From the NCBI GenBank assembly GCA_026260175.1, contig JAKCWW010002750.1, forward strand, positions 23,704-45,800: 22,097 nucleotides of DNA. The letters run 5' to 3'. A program made the translations under genes and the position numbers. Shown here one piece after another: positions 1 to 10,500 of the stretch. Source of the DNA: Reticulitermes lucifugus. Lineage: Eukaryota > Arthropoda > Insecta > Blattodea > Rhinotermitidae. The stretch's first letter is position 1. Each line of letters opens with the position of its first letter. The notes below the pieces were generated by a model, which was not told the origin of the DNA, searched no databases, and saw only the letters and a program-made list of their open reading frames with translations.

Positions 1-294
1 AAATAACAACGGACAATATACAAAACAAAAATAAAACAAACACAACCAAAACAAATAAATAAACAAACAGTAACTTACTTAGATAATTAATAAGAACATC
101 TTAAAATAATGTAATAAAGTATTACATCTGACTAAGTGTAACAAATTTCCTTCTAAAAACATCCATATGATTACAAATAGAATTTGCCGCAGTTACACAC
201 CGGCCGGAGGGACAATTTTTATAATATGAGCTAACATGAAACAAAGAAAAGTCTCGGAGGTTTCGAGTGAGAACTCGTAGACCAATAATGTCCA

Positions 295-329
<35 letters not shown>

Positions 330-1392
330 TGATGGAACAGTATGAGTGTCTTGAGAGATGCAAAAATGGTAGCTCCATGCAAAACCGAAGAACTTTTAAA
401 GTGGAGGATGTAATGGAAAAAGAACTCCATTCCAGCAAGTCGAACTGTGTTGTAACAGCAACTGCCGCAGGATGTGCGCATTTGTGTTTGTGTCTCTGTT
501 CATTTATTTTTCTGTGGTCATGGAAACGAGACCCATTCGCACGTTGGAAGTGTTCGTTTTGTATGTATGGGAAACAAATTTCAATGACAACGCCTGTCGG
601 GAGTTCCCCGAGCCGCTGTAACACAGTAGGTATACAGTTTCATGTTCTCACCAGGCGTACAATTGTACCTCAGAATTTAACACTGTACATACACGCCATT
701 AATTCATAATAACACGTCCATAGCTTCTACCGCTCCTGGAAGAATAACAATATGCATATACAAAGAGTATAAAGGTCGGTGCTTTTTATGGGCGTGAAAC
801 TTGGTCTGTTACATTTAGGGTGAGGATTCTAAAAGTACTTTATTTTCATGCGATGTACTAATGTTCAATTTGAGGAAGTCATTTTATGTCAACTAGATTT
901 TTCTGTTGTGTGCTGTGTTTATTACATCGCATTTCTCCTACATGATTGGAACATTGACAACATCCTCAGGGTGGCTATTTAATCACACCAAAATGGAAAA
1001 GCATAAAGGTCTTACTTTATGTAATTTACAACTTAATGTGTGATAAGATGTGTAAAATAATATGTTAACATATATACAGACTAGTTTAAAGTAGACTAGA
1101 CAAATAATATTACTATTTGTCTACTATTATTAGAGTCCCATTACTCTTCCCCTGTCTTCTTTAAATGTAATATATTTTAACACTTTTATATATTTTATAA
1201 TATATTGTGAGCTTTATAAGCTACGATGTAAAGTATATAATGCTTCCACTTTTGCCGCGACTAAATGACAACTCGGAAGATGATTGTAGGGTTCGAAGAA
1301 TGTAGGAAGAATCTGTAATGTACGAGTACAACTAATAAATCAACACACAAGAAACATTTGTTTATTCTGGTGGTATAAAAATGTTTTGCCAG
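1..1392. other. AT-rich non-coding stretch, probably intron
   Basis: No supported gene. The open frames between about 120 and 710 on both strands overlap each other, include homopolymeric Tyr or Ile runs produced by the AAT microsatellite, and show no recognisable domain. The stretch from 1030 to 1240 is very AT-rich with TATA-like strings but has no downstream gene to serve. I see no RNA gene here. Confidence 0.6.
296..327. repeat. (AAT)n microsatellite
   Basis: About ten uninterrupted AAT/ATA units run into a short ATG/GAT extension. This is a simple repeat. Its translations give the Ile and Tyr runs in the overlapping minus-strand open frames, which is why those frames are not called as genes. 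Confidence 0.95.
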
Positions 1393-1580
1393 TTAGGTTT
1401 AGGATGATTGAGAACAGAGTGCTGAAAATAATGTTTGGACCTAAGGGGGGGGGGGAAGGAAACAGATGGTTGAAAACAATTTCTTCCTCGAAAGCTTCGT
1501 GATTTTTGCAGTACACTAAATATGGTGTTCAGTGTACGAGGATGAGACGGCAGGACATGTAGCATGTACGGGTAATACGG
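1393..1580 (+). pseudogene. 3' stub of a LINE (non-LTR retrotransposon) reverse transcriptase
   Basis: Read on the plus strand, codons from about 1393 give LRFRMIENRVLKIMFGPK. This matches the C-terminal phrase of many LINE reverse-transcriptase ORFs (typically a Tyr/Phe-Glu-Asn-Arg-Val-Leu-Arg-x-Ile-Phe-Gly-Pro-Lys motif). After a run of nine or more G at about 1445, a shifted frame gives LRDFCSTLNMVFSVRG, corresponding to the L-x-x-LY-x-x-PNIV-x-V-(I/R) segment. A last segment resembles the RRAGHVA ending in another frame. At least two frameshifts and internal stops make it a dead fragment. Only the 3' end is present, as expected for a 5'-truncated LINE insertion. An RTE-like clade is my best guess from memory; Jockey-like elements share similar tails. 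The poly-G run is itself one of the frame breaks. Confidence 0.6.
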
Positions 1581-2814
1581 AATAATAAACAGTAGATCTT
1601 AATTTGTGGAAGTTAAGATTCCGAAACAAAGAGGGGACAACAGGTTTGAAAAGATTGCTGCTAAAATACTTCGCGAAGTTTCGGGCTGGATTTAATAACT
1701 CAGTAAAACGTTTGCTGGCAGGCTCTTCTGAGGGCTGTGATGAACATTTGAGTTTTATAACAAAGCTTAATTCCTTGAAAAGCTAAACAGTTACAAAAAT
1801 GACGCACAATTCTTTTCAGCACGTTGCAAATTGAGACTTACAGCCTGTATAAAAGAGCAAATATGCATGAAGAGTGCCGATAATGGGCCTGTGCCGGCAG
1901 CACGCTATACTGATCTGCCATCAAAATCTCCGAAACTTCTGCATTCGGTACGAACGAAATGCTCATCATCAGAATTAATTTGCAGTACGTCATATTGAAG
2001 CAGAAGGTCTTGTCTGCTTCATTGACGGCTTAAGATTAGTCACATGACAGAACATTAGCACTCCCGGTGAGTGGGAAATAGACTTGTCTGTAGACCACGG
2101 CTGATCTAGTGGACTTTGTAATCGTCATGTTTCACTCGCTCTTATTTTCGGTAGATACAGACTGACGTTCAGCCTGCGAGACGTTTTTCTGTCACAGTGA
2201 CACATGCCCGAAACTCATGAAACTTTCTCGGGAAGAGAAACGTGACTCCGTGACGGCCTGTGACGGATTATTAGCGACGGGCAAGGGAGAGGAAATCCAT
2301 GCCTATGAAATTAAATGCAGTTTATGATAGAAATTCAGACAGATCACTGCAGCACGAAATGGGGAAAGCAGAGAAGGATTTTTTTTAAAGCGAAGGATGA
2401 CAGAAGAGTGTGACAACAGACATTAACTTTTGATTCTTACTAGATGCGTCGGTTCTCTCAAATGTTCTAAACATATCGTGGTAATTGTAAAGCTTAACCA
2501 TCAGAAGGAAACGGGAAAGAGAAAGGTCTGCGGATATATTGTGAAGTCATTTCATGGCCCCTTTTCTCAACTTTGTTTCTCGTTTATCTCTTTTCTTTTA
2601 ACATAAGAATTGAATTTTTGTGGATTAGAGCTCTCAAAAGAAAGTTGCTTTATGTAAATGGTCTGGTAAGGAAAGCGTCACGTGTTCTCAGTCACTGGGA
2701 GGCTCAGGGTTTGTCGGGTTAGTGGCGCAGCCAAGCGATTTCTCTGTGAAACTTTGCATTTCGCCCACCTATAAACATGGAAAATGTATTATAATTTGTC
2801 TCAGTGCTTAATTA
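1581..2814. other. non-coding stretch, probably intron
   Basis: No supported gene. A 60-codon frame at 1604-1786 has no recognisable domain and lies just after the LINE stub, so it may be degraded transposon sequence. The rest is unremarkable, apart from a TTTTTTTTAAAG run near 2380. Confidence 0.55.
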
Positions 2815-3010
2815 AGCATCAAGGTATGGAGGTATAGGGTGTAGTGGAGGTAGAGGTTTGAGCGTTCTTAACCTCAGCACTAAACAGAATGGAGTTTTTA
2901 GCGTCCCTCCCAGGCAGCCTTATCCGCGAAGGAACCCCCCAGTACCGACTGGCTAAGAGGCTCTTTGGGCTCCAGAGCTGGTCTGCACGTTTTGTAGAGC
3001 GGTCTTCCAG
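2815..3010 (-). mobile_element. diverged tRNA-derived SINE fragment
   Basis: On the minus strand the segment reads GTGCAGACCAGCTCTGGAGCC, then a GGTACTGGGG core, then a GAGGTTAAG...CTCTACCTCCAC tail region. The same order is seen in the complete SINE at 17437-17731 (GTGCAGACCCGCTCTGGAGCC, GGGTACTTTGGG, GAGGTTAC...CTATACCTCCAC). The tRNA head and the terminal GGTAAA-type tail are missing or unrecognisable. The short open frame on this strand is a by-product of the element and is not called. Confidence 0.7.
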
Positions 3011-3559
3011 ACAATAGCCTAGTCAGTATCTTGTATCTACTGAGATGTCTAAAACTTAACTTTACTGCGGACCTAATAGAGAACACACAAAAATATTATG
3101 AAGTTTGTTCCGTGCTATTGACAGTAGCCACAGCTGTTGAAGCGATGTGAAAATATTGTGGTAGAGTTTTTGGGCTCTACTCAAATCTTATTTCCACTTT
3201 TTATTTTATTTGAAAGAGCAAATTTTAATTTCTTAATTTGATTGTTATCCCGTTTTTTAAAATATAGCTACAATATATTGTGATACTAACAAGCACAGTA
3301 GCCATATAACGGGCGAATAACGTGTACTTCTGCTTCAGGGGAGGAGCCATATTTTTCGCTCCGCCTGTGTCAAGTGTGGGCCACCATGTGTTTGGGTGGA
3401 CCCTCCTATTTGTGATAAAGTATACAAAATATTTTAACTAATTTGAAGAAAACAAAGGTGTTTCTGAAATGTGAAAATGTAAACAGTAATATGAAATATC
3501 TATCATTTATTTGATTTATTGAGCCATACTGAAAGAACATTCAAAATGCTAATTAATCG
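3011..3559. other. non-coding stretch, probably intron
   Basis: AT-rich sequence with no open frame worth calling and no repeat that I recognise. GC rises locally around 3310-3410, without a coding pattern. Confidence 0.5.
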
Positions 3560-4240
3560 GACGGAAGGATGGACGGGCACGGCGAAGTTCGATGACAAAT
3601 TTCAGACCTTTCGGAGACATTGTTTAAAACAAGATTGTAAATTGTGTACTCCGTGATTTAATACACGGACTATGCCAAAGCGTTCTTTACTTTCAAAATA
3701 CCGTACCCTTTCACTTTACACACGAAAATGAAAATTCATTTACGCTCAAGAGGAAGTACGACCTTCCCTAAGCAGATTTTTACAAAACTCGCAAAAGCTG
3801 AACAGTATGTGTGCAGATTTCTTACACCGAATTTCACCTAAATCGGAAAATGAATTTGGAAAATATAAATTACTTTACCTTCTAAGCATTGCTTTTGCTG
3901 CGCCGATTTCCGCGGAACTTTCAGTACTCACTAAATTTCTGTGAAAATTTTCTGTACCGAATTCTATCATGTGAGAGGAGAAATGTAGAAAATAGGGCAC
4001 CGGTTTTCATTAAACGTCTTCTTTACCGAATTCCACACAAATTAGTTCAGAAATATGGACTTTACGGGTAGAAATTTTTTAACCCCGTAAGTAAACTATG
4101 ACTGTCACTGCGCCGAATTTCATGAAATTTACGTTTGCCTGACAACATTTGGTAAAGAGTTTCTCTTCTGAGTCATGAAAATCCGACGAATGGTTTAGTT
4201 TCTGATAGTAGGTCACAGACGGACAGAAGTTTTCTCCACA
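3560..4240. repeat. degenerate interspersed repeat with a recurring CCGAATTTCA-like phrase
   Basis: Variants of CCGAATTTCA / CCGAATTC occur near 3829, 3957, 4025 and 4112, with a weaker CCGATTTCC near 3901, roughly every 60-85 bases. The block ends near 4200-4220 with GGTCACAGACGGACAGAAG. In insect genomes, phrases of the type 'cgaatttcatgaaaatcgg ... gacggacaga' are common in old interspersed repeats, so I read this as a decayed repeat and not a gene. The 60-codon frame at 3889-4071 is explained by this and is not called. Family unknown and boundaries approximate. Confidence 0.4.
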
Positions 4241-4290
4241 TGAGGGGTACTTTTTACTTCACAAAGAACGCCTAAAGCAATTTATTGACT

Positions 4291-4566
4291 TCACCAATGT
4301 TTCGTTTCCTGTGCCCGGATTCTGACTTGGTCTACTATGGTTTCTAAATCGAGCAGTTTTACGAGTTCCGTCTCTACAGTTGGTCGAGCGAGGTCACTAA
4401 GTCATTCTTCGGCCATGTCACCTCGTACAAGTGTCGTTTCACACCCTGCAAACACCGCGTTGGCTGCCGCACGAACTAGAAGCTCGCCGTGCAAAGCGGC
4501 AACTTCTCCGACTGATCTGCGGTGCGTGTAGTCTGTCGAGGGGTTGTAGGCGGAATATTTTTCCAT
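4291..4566 (-). pseudogene. unidentified coding-like reading frame, broken by one stop
   Basis: From an ATG at 4566 the minus strand reads 54 sense codons, one TGA at 4402-4404, then 36 more sense codons to a TGA at 4291-4293. The stretch is richer in G+C and CpG than its surroundings. The translation is protein-like: it begins MEKYSAYNPSTDYTHRRSVG, continues with an Ala/Leu-rich part (AALHGELLVRAAANAVFAGC), and after the stop gives an acidic, helix-favouring part (VETELVKLLDLETIVDQVRI). The TGA could be a TGG (Trp) changed by one transition. I do not recognise the protein. It could be a retrocopy, a transposon ORF fragment (gag-like or accessory), or a decayed exon of an unrelated gene. No splice sites were evaluated with confidence. 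The plus-strand serine-rich frame at 4337-4531 is its antisense and is not called. Confidence 0.4.
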
Positions 4567-5894
4567 ATCTTGTGAACGGAAATTAAAGGGCCTGTTTTTT
4601 TTTATTTCCCTTGTCTACTTCCGTCCTTTAGTACATTCATCCACAAAGCCTCCTTTTCTTCGTTTTTTTTTAGGATTTTCAAATCTGCACGCGCAGCTTC
4701 TTGTTACTGCTTGCACTACTTCTCTTGTTCCGAAATTTAACTCCCTGTAACGAAACGCATTGCTAAGTGATTTTTTTTTTGGCAAATTAGTGACTGAGTT
4801 GTATTCGGAAGAAATCCAGATTGAATAAGTCTGAGGACCTCATTGGCGTTTATTTCAGCTGCTTGGTACATCCCGCATGCATATTAGTCACGTTACGTAA
4901 CCATCACCCCTTTATATCACGCAGTTGAGAATAAGGAATAAATTTTACACTTAAGAATATTGTCTTTGTGCTGTGAGACCTTGTAGTCTCGTAGGTAGAA
5001 ACTGGCATTTGGAGAAACCTGTTGCCGCTATTTTCAGGTTAGAAGAGGAAACCGCGGGGTGAAATAATAACGATAAAGGGCACGGAGCAATGAGCAAACA
5101 TAGGGGAGCCAGTGGGGATGAGGAGGACCGTTTCATAAGGGCAGAGGCCACGGAGGGAAAAGTAGACGTGTTGGAGGAGAGAAGGTTGGTACAAGCGGAA
5201 AAGAAATGAAAAATAAAGGGAAATGAGGGGTTTAGGGAGAAGGCAATGTGGAAGGAATGCTATTTGAGCCTGAAGAACTAAGCAGAAGGTTTCTCTGAAA
5301 AGTTGTCATCCAATCTAGAAAACTACACGGCGTCACTTCGCAGTAGACCTTAATGTTAATGCTCGTCTTTATAGAGACTTCGCTTGTTTGTTCTCGGCGT
5401 CTCCTAGCAACCCGATGTTGACAATGTGTTCGGATGTTATTTACATTACAGAGTGCAGCACTTGTATAGTTCAGTTTTCGAATTAAACCCTATCGTTTCC
5501 CCAGATATGCTTCAATTCTTTAGTGTCGTCACGACTCTTCTTTCATATTTCAATGTTTTCATTTGTTGCCAGCATCAGCGTGTTGTAGCATATCACTTTT
5601 TTTGTAGGTATATTTTAAACGTTTTCCTTTGTACTCATTTCCTTCTTTTAATAACACGTTTTTTCATTATTTTTACAAGGCTGTTTTCTTTCTTCCTCCT
5701 CTATATATTATATTAAGTTACATTATTGTCTGAATTAGTTTTTGCTAACGTCACATGAAAATACAGCAATGGGGCAGACTCAGTGCTACTCACATATTCA
5801 TACCGTCAACAGGTCTGCAACCAACATGAGAGTGCTGTGTAAGTGTTCCGAAAGACGAGATTAGAAAATAGCTGATGCGTAAGGATAACAAGTC
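4567..5894. other. non-coding stretch with T-rich and purine-rich tracts
   Basis: Contains several T runs (near 4596, 4665 and 4771), a purine-rich stretch at about 5040-5290 and a T/pyrimidine-rich stretch at about 5480-5715. The 96-codon plus frame at 5426-5716 is hydrophobic because it is T-rich, and shows no domain or signal I can defend. No gene is supported. Confidence 0.5.
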
Positions 5895-6042
5895 TGAATG
5901 ATCTGGTTAGCGGTAACTTGTGTTTGAAAGATGCCTGTTCGAATCTCAGCCGAATCATCTGTTGTACTACCTCGGACTTTTCGTGGTTTTTAGGCGAATG
6001 CGGGTATGTTACCTCGATAAGGCCAAGACCGCTTTCTTCCAA
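5895..6042 (+). mobile_element. tRNA-derived SINE, 3'-shortened
   Basis: The head has a box A-like TGGTTAGCGGTAAC at 5904-5917 and a box B-like TGTTCGAATCTC at 5936-5947, the internal RNA polymerase III promoter layout of a tRNA. The body continues with CTACCTCGGACTTTTCGTGG and GGCGAATGCGGGTATGTTACC, phrases I recognise from SINEs of cockroach and termite genomes (from memory). It is a different family from the SINEs with GGTAAA tails in this window. The tail seems cut short at about 6042. The open minus-strand frame here is a by-product. Confidence 0.7.
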
Positions 6043-8784
6043 ATCTATTTAAATTCTTCCGATCAACGTGTTATGTAGTCTGTTACTAATATAATCGTAA
6101 AATAAATAACAAAAATGGAGTGACGAGGGTCGAACTGCCATTTTTGTATCACTTTAAAGAATATGCTCTTGTCACCTGTCGTCAGCGCGATTGTGCCCAG
6201 GCGTTCCTCTGTCGCTGCCGACATAGCTTCCAAGTAAACCACGGCCACTTCTATCCACCTTTCATATCGCCTGCCCATACATGTTCAGGTTTCTGCAGCA
6301 GTGAGTTTTCAGATTATGGCTTCCTGGTTTGTGACACCGTGTCGTCTTGCACGTAGGTACCAATGCTTTGGAAAACCTCTCTCCTCTTTCTCTTCCTCCT
6401 CCTTCTTCTTATTCTTTAGGGTTGAAGGAATTAGGGCAAGATGCGGGTTCTTCCTCCCATGTTCCCCCAGAAACCAAATTCCTGTCACCCTGCTTGTACG
6501 CAATGACCGTAAATTCTCGCCTGCATAAGCCACCACGAGATTCCTTGATAAGCATTGAGATTAACATTTTTCATCGATCCACACATTATGTTCGCTGAGA
6601 ATGCTGCTGTTGTTGTTTGCGATGCGAGTGTTTAATGCTGAGCCCGATGTGGCAACACCCATGTGTGCCGCATTAATCGCGTTTTCTGCAAAAATTGTGT
6701 GCCGGTTAAAATTTTTTCAAAGGATGTTCTCGTCCATGTATTCATGGAGGGGTCGCTATGTGGAATTTGTAGGCGCGAATTCCTGAACGCTGTAAGTAGA
6801 TAAGACGACAGGGGATGTACTTACTGGGAGCCACGAGAGGGAGATACTACTACTTGCTTGCTCTAATCACTTCAACCTTACAAATAGAAGCAGCAGTGTC
6901 TTCCGAAACATTGACTGTCAAGAGTATTACGCTCACATGTAATCCATCCTTAAGAGTGCACAAGTTATTTTCTTTTCTGACCTAAAGATCGGAGTAAAGA
7001 TAGACTCCGAAGCGTTGTACTTCTCTTGGACAGTGTCCCATGAAGGTCCTGCTTTGTGAGGACGTTGACCGTCTGCAGGAGACTCATTGCTTCTAGTGCA
7101 AGGAGATGATCCGTAGTCTGGTGAGACATCGGCCTTATTTATACACAATCATATGATGTTACTCTGTTTCTTTTTCTTCCTTGTTCTCGGGGAAACAATT
7201 TCCTGCACCACCTAGGTGATGTCCTCTGCTGGGAGATAAACTGATCGACACAGCACGCCAACTGCCATACTGCAGGAATGCGTTACGCAGTATCTTTTAA
7301 AAATGTAGTCCATTAGTCCTTTTTAATTATGCTAATTGTAAGTAGAGATAGGAGAAAATCAGCAGTGGAAACTGAATGAACGTAATAGAATTACAAGCTG
7401 TAGGGGCAGAGTTGTAACAAGTGTGGGTCAAATGGGGCACTCGCCTCAGGAGCAACACAAAGCAAAATTAAGAACTAGAATGTTACAATGTATGGAACAT
7501 ATATAATACACAGGATAGTGTAAAAGTCACTTTACCCTAGAGGCAACATGTTAAACATCGAGTGTCGAGTGAGTTTTGCGCCACTCTGTGTATTGTATAA
7601 CCTATATTGTGTATATAATGTAAAATATGGAAAAGTATTGTTGTGTAATTAGCACTGATTTTGTCTCGTATATTGCTAAAGTATTTTCGTTTTAATGAGT
7701 GCAATTCGGGAAAGTGCATACACAAACTCGTGTGGTATTCTGCGCTACAGCGCGTTTCAGGAGACCGCGGACACTCGTGGTGATTACGTAGTGCCTGCTG
7801 AACGTGTGACGTCATTTATCACCTGCAGATGTTTCTTACCTGCACTAATTGCCAATAGCACCCACATTTCTCATTGCACTACCCCATTATACGCGACAGC
7901 GTGACAGATTATCCGACACTCCGAGATAATTTGTTTCATAAAGGAAAGCAACCACACTGAACGATGCTTGATTGCAAGGGATCAGTGTGGATGAGATGTT
8001 GATATTGGTCGCAGTCGTGAGACATTCTGTGGTCTCTGTGCCGAGGACAAAAGTTTTCCAGGACTCTAGCAAGCTAATTAGGCTGGGTTTCTTGTGACTG
8101 AGAATAGGAGTGTTATTATAATAACGGAGTAATGAGACAGGCTGGGCACATACCCCGTATATAGGAAATATTAAATGGATACAGAATTTTAGTCTATTAA
8201 ATTTAATACATACGTTAATGGCTGTGTGCTTTAATATCTCAATGGAAAGATCTACTCAGCTTGGGGAACACAGTGTTCGTTCAGTGCATTCGTTCCGACA
8301 TTTTATCCTGTGTTGATTTTTATGTTGACTTCCTACAGGAACACACCTTAACATCAGTACATATGTTACTGCATGTACTGTATTTGTACCTGTAATCACA
8401 TCGAATGCCATGCGCACGTTTTCTTTTCAAGTGCCTTACGAAAAAGGTGACCGCATGTTCGGGACTTGTTCGAGTCTGTTAGGTAGCCTATGTCTTCGTA
8501 CATTCACTAGAAACTGCTGCCGAATCCGTGATTTTTCTTTGAAATTAGTTAATATTTATTTACGTTACGATAATGGAAATGACAGAAATAGAGGCTTTTC
8601 AGAAACAGGCCGATGGTTGTTGATTGCATGTAGCGTTTATTTATTAATTGGTGCATGTTAGTCTTTAAAGTTTTAACATAGCAAAACCTTGTGGAATCTA
8701 CACTTACCACCAACCATAACATGAATAAAATCCGGATTTTTATCACACAATTTACTTGTTTCGTATGATTTTCAAAATAATCAT
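6043..8784. other. long non-coding stretch, probably intron
   Basis: Many short frames are open on both strands, but none shows a domain, a good splice pair, or codon structure unlike its antisense. A pyrimidine-only tract at about 6371-6411 ends in TTTAGGG, resembling a splice acceptor, but the sequence after it is not convincingly coding. A minus-strand stretch at about 6100-6280 contains a weak box B-like AGTTCGACCCT and could be a very old tRNA-derived repeat. Confidence 0.5.
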
Positions 8785-8972
8785 AGCTTGAGGTCTTCAC
8801 TCTTGTGAGATGTTACGCTGCTGGTTATAGCCTTTGTAAGACAGCCGTGATCCTTGAAGATGGGACCGGTAGGCTGTCCCGAAACGCCGGTAACCAGCTG
8901 CCAATGTACGACACATAACATCCCAGAAGAGAGAAGGCCCTCAACTGTACCGCGGTAGAAATATTAAATCTC
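8785..8972. mobile_element. foldback (MITE-like) element, copy A
   Basis: The right arm (about 8871-8943) contains CCCGAAACGCCGGTAACCAG...CCCAGAAGAGAGAAGG. The left arm (about 8787-8845) is a damaged inverted copy: GAGGTCTTCACTCTTG...GTTACG...CTGGTTA, with about 16 bases lost in the middle. The spacer contains TCCTTGAAGATGGGAC, also present in copy B. The right edge continues CTCAACTGTACCGCGGTAGA, matching the outer edge of copy C. No transposase is encoded, so it would need one supplied in trans. The superfamily is not determined. Confidence 0.75.
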
Positions 8973-9278
8973 CCACAAACAAAGATTTGTCCCCTAAGCA
9001 GAGTCAGCAGGCCCTTGTGATGGACACGGCCGATGTTCTTACGACGTAGGAACTGAATTTTCATATACAATTTTGTTGAACGTTGTTCTTCAGAGGGTTA
9101 AAATGATGTGGTTCGCATTATATTCACATAAGCATTAATATCGAGTAAATAGAGTATAAAGAGTAGTTACTGATCCTACAGAGATCTGAATTGTAAGTTC
9201 ATTATGGAGTCTGTTTTTACGGAACAAGTTTGAGACTTACCGCGACTTTGTGGGATTTCAGACTTCCGGCGCGGTGCA

Positions 9279-9482
9279 AATGAGATCTGCGGTCTTTTGG
9301 AATTTTACACAGCGTAGAATGGCAGTTTCTTACCGACGTTTCGGGACAATCTGTTATTCCCATTTTTAAAGCTCAAGCAGTAGAAGAAGAACCTTGAAGA
9401 TGGGACATAGGTTGTTCCGAAATGTCGGTAAGAAACTACCATTCTACACTGCGTAAAATCCCAAAAAATCGCAGATCTCATT
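9279..9482. mobile_element. foldback (MITE-like) element, copy B
   Basis: Two 74-base inverted arms, 9279-9352 and 9409-9482, agree at about 65 of 74 positions by my hand count and enclose a 56-base spacer. The outer ends read AATGAGATCTGCG on one strand and its complement on the other; the inner ends carry TTACCGACGTTTCGGGACAA. Most arm mismatches are transitions. This is the best-preserved copy in symmetry. The minus-strand frame over it (9305-9496) is a by-product of the element. I could not identify a convincing target-site duplication. Confidence 0.85.
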
Positions 9483-10319
9483 CCCACGACTATCATTCGA
9501 GACCTTTAGTTCCAAGTTCAAACGAAATCCGTCCAGTACTTTTGTTGGACATTGTCCTTTTTCATCCCTTGCAGAGATGATTTTATAGTCGCTCTCACTT
9601 ATTTTGTGTTTGGGTGCAGACCTGAAGATGACACCACCGACTGAAAAGGTTGTAATTTCTTTACGACCCTGGTGGCTATTATAATCGATGAAACTTCAAC
9701 GTCGATGACAACTCAGCTGGCGTGTGACATTTATTGTCTGCTGGTTGAAAGTTGGACAAGTAATAACTCCCGTGTCCATAGCGACAACGGTCTCCCGCAA
9801 GGAAAGCAGACGAATAAACGACCTCTTATTCAATTCCTCATGTTTTTAGTCAGTGTCTCAGCCACCTGTTATGTGTGCGCGCCACCTGTCTATCCTGTCA
9901 TGGTCCCGTGCTGTCTGCTGAATGTCCGCTGCATCAAGGCTACCTTCTCTTTGTAAGCTTAAGAGTTGGTTATACAGGGGTTAATGTGAAAGTATGTATG
10001 CATGTTGTACTTATGATACATGGCATTGTGATATCTATCAAACGGAAATATTTCAGGATGCAGCTTTGTGTTAATGTTGCAACCGCCTTATGCATAAAAA
10101 TTTAATTTATACTTATGTTAGAACAAAAGTTGTAACTTAAGTATGAGAAATGTACTTCTATTAATGTACAGGGGCTCTCTGAATATACTCATCTTCTACG
10201 ATATGGTCACAGTGACTTTTGGCTCGCTTTGTATGTTCTCTAAGTTGAAATATGCAGGGAGACGAAGAGTTTGGAATGATTGAAATTTGTGACTGCTGAA
10301 GTTAAGATTGTGTGCCTTA
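9483..10319. other. non-coding stretch, probably intron
   Basis: No gene supported. A 94-codon plus frame at 9672-9956 and an overlapping frame at 9875-10105 have no recognisable domain. A phrase near 9620 (GACCTGAAGATGACACC) recalls the TTGAAGATGGGAC spacer of the neighbouring foldback elements, but the surrounding arms are absent. Confidence 0.5.
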
Positions 10320-10324
10320 TGTTG

Positions 10325-10500
10325 CGCAAGCGGTTAGACGTCGGCTTCCCGCCGTCAAGGTCTGGTAGCGGGTCCAGGGCAGCTTATTAAGATTCCTTTT
10401 TGCCCTTCCCATTTCCGCCGATACTCCGACAAACCAACACGTTATTACAAATTCCTTCATCGGTTGGGGCTTCATCTCTAACTCCTCTGACTCAGAACTT
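10325..10500 (+). mobile_element. possible tRNA-headed SINE, degraded
   Basis: TTGCGCAAGCGGTTAGACG at about 10322-10340 resembles box A of a tRNA, with a weak box B-like GTAGCGGGTCC about 35 bases further on. The following sequence (CCCATTTCCGCCGATACTCC) reads like a SINE body, but I cannot match it to the other SINEs here. It could equally be chance. Confidence 0.3.

Noticed and set aside
193-624. 143-codon minus-strand open frame and its 127-codon plus antisense
   Set aside because: Both are open over the same DNA, the minus one includes an Ile run from the AAT microsatellite, and neither has a recognisable domain.
5426-5716. Hydrophobic 96-codon frame that could pass for a membrane protein or adenylate cyclase transmembrane exon
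   Set aside because: The hydrophobicity follows from T-rich DNA. It has no similarity to the adenylate cyclase membrane helices I know and no convincing splice sites.
6063-6290. Possible minus-strand tRNA-derived repeat with box B-like AGTTCGACCCT
   Set aside because: Box A is not convincing and no body is shared with the other SINEs. Too weak to list as an element.
6371-6420. Pyrimidine tract ending in TTTAGGG as a possible splice acceptor
   Set aside because: The downstream sequence does not resemble an adenylate cyclase exon or any protein I recognise. Pyrimidine tracts are common in introns.
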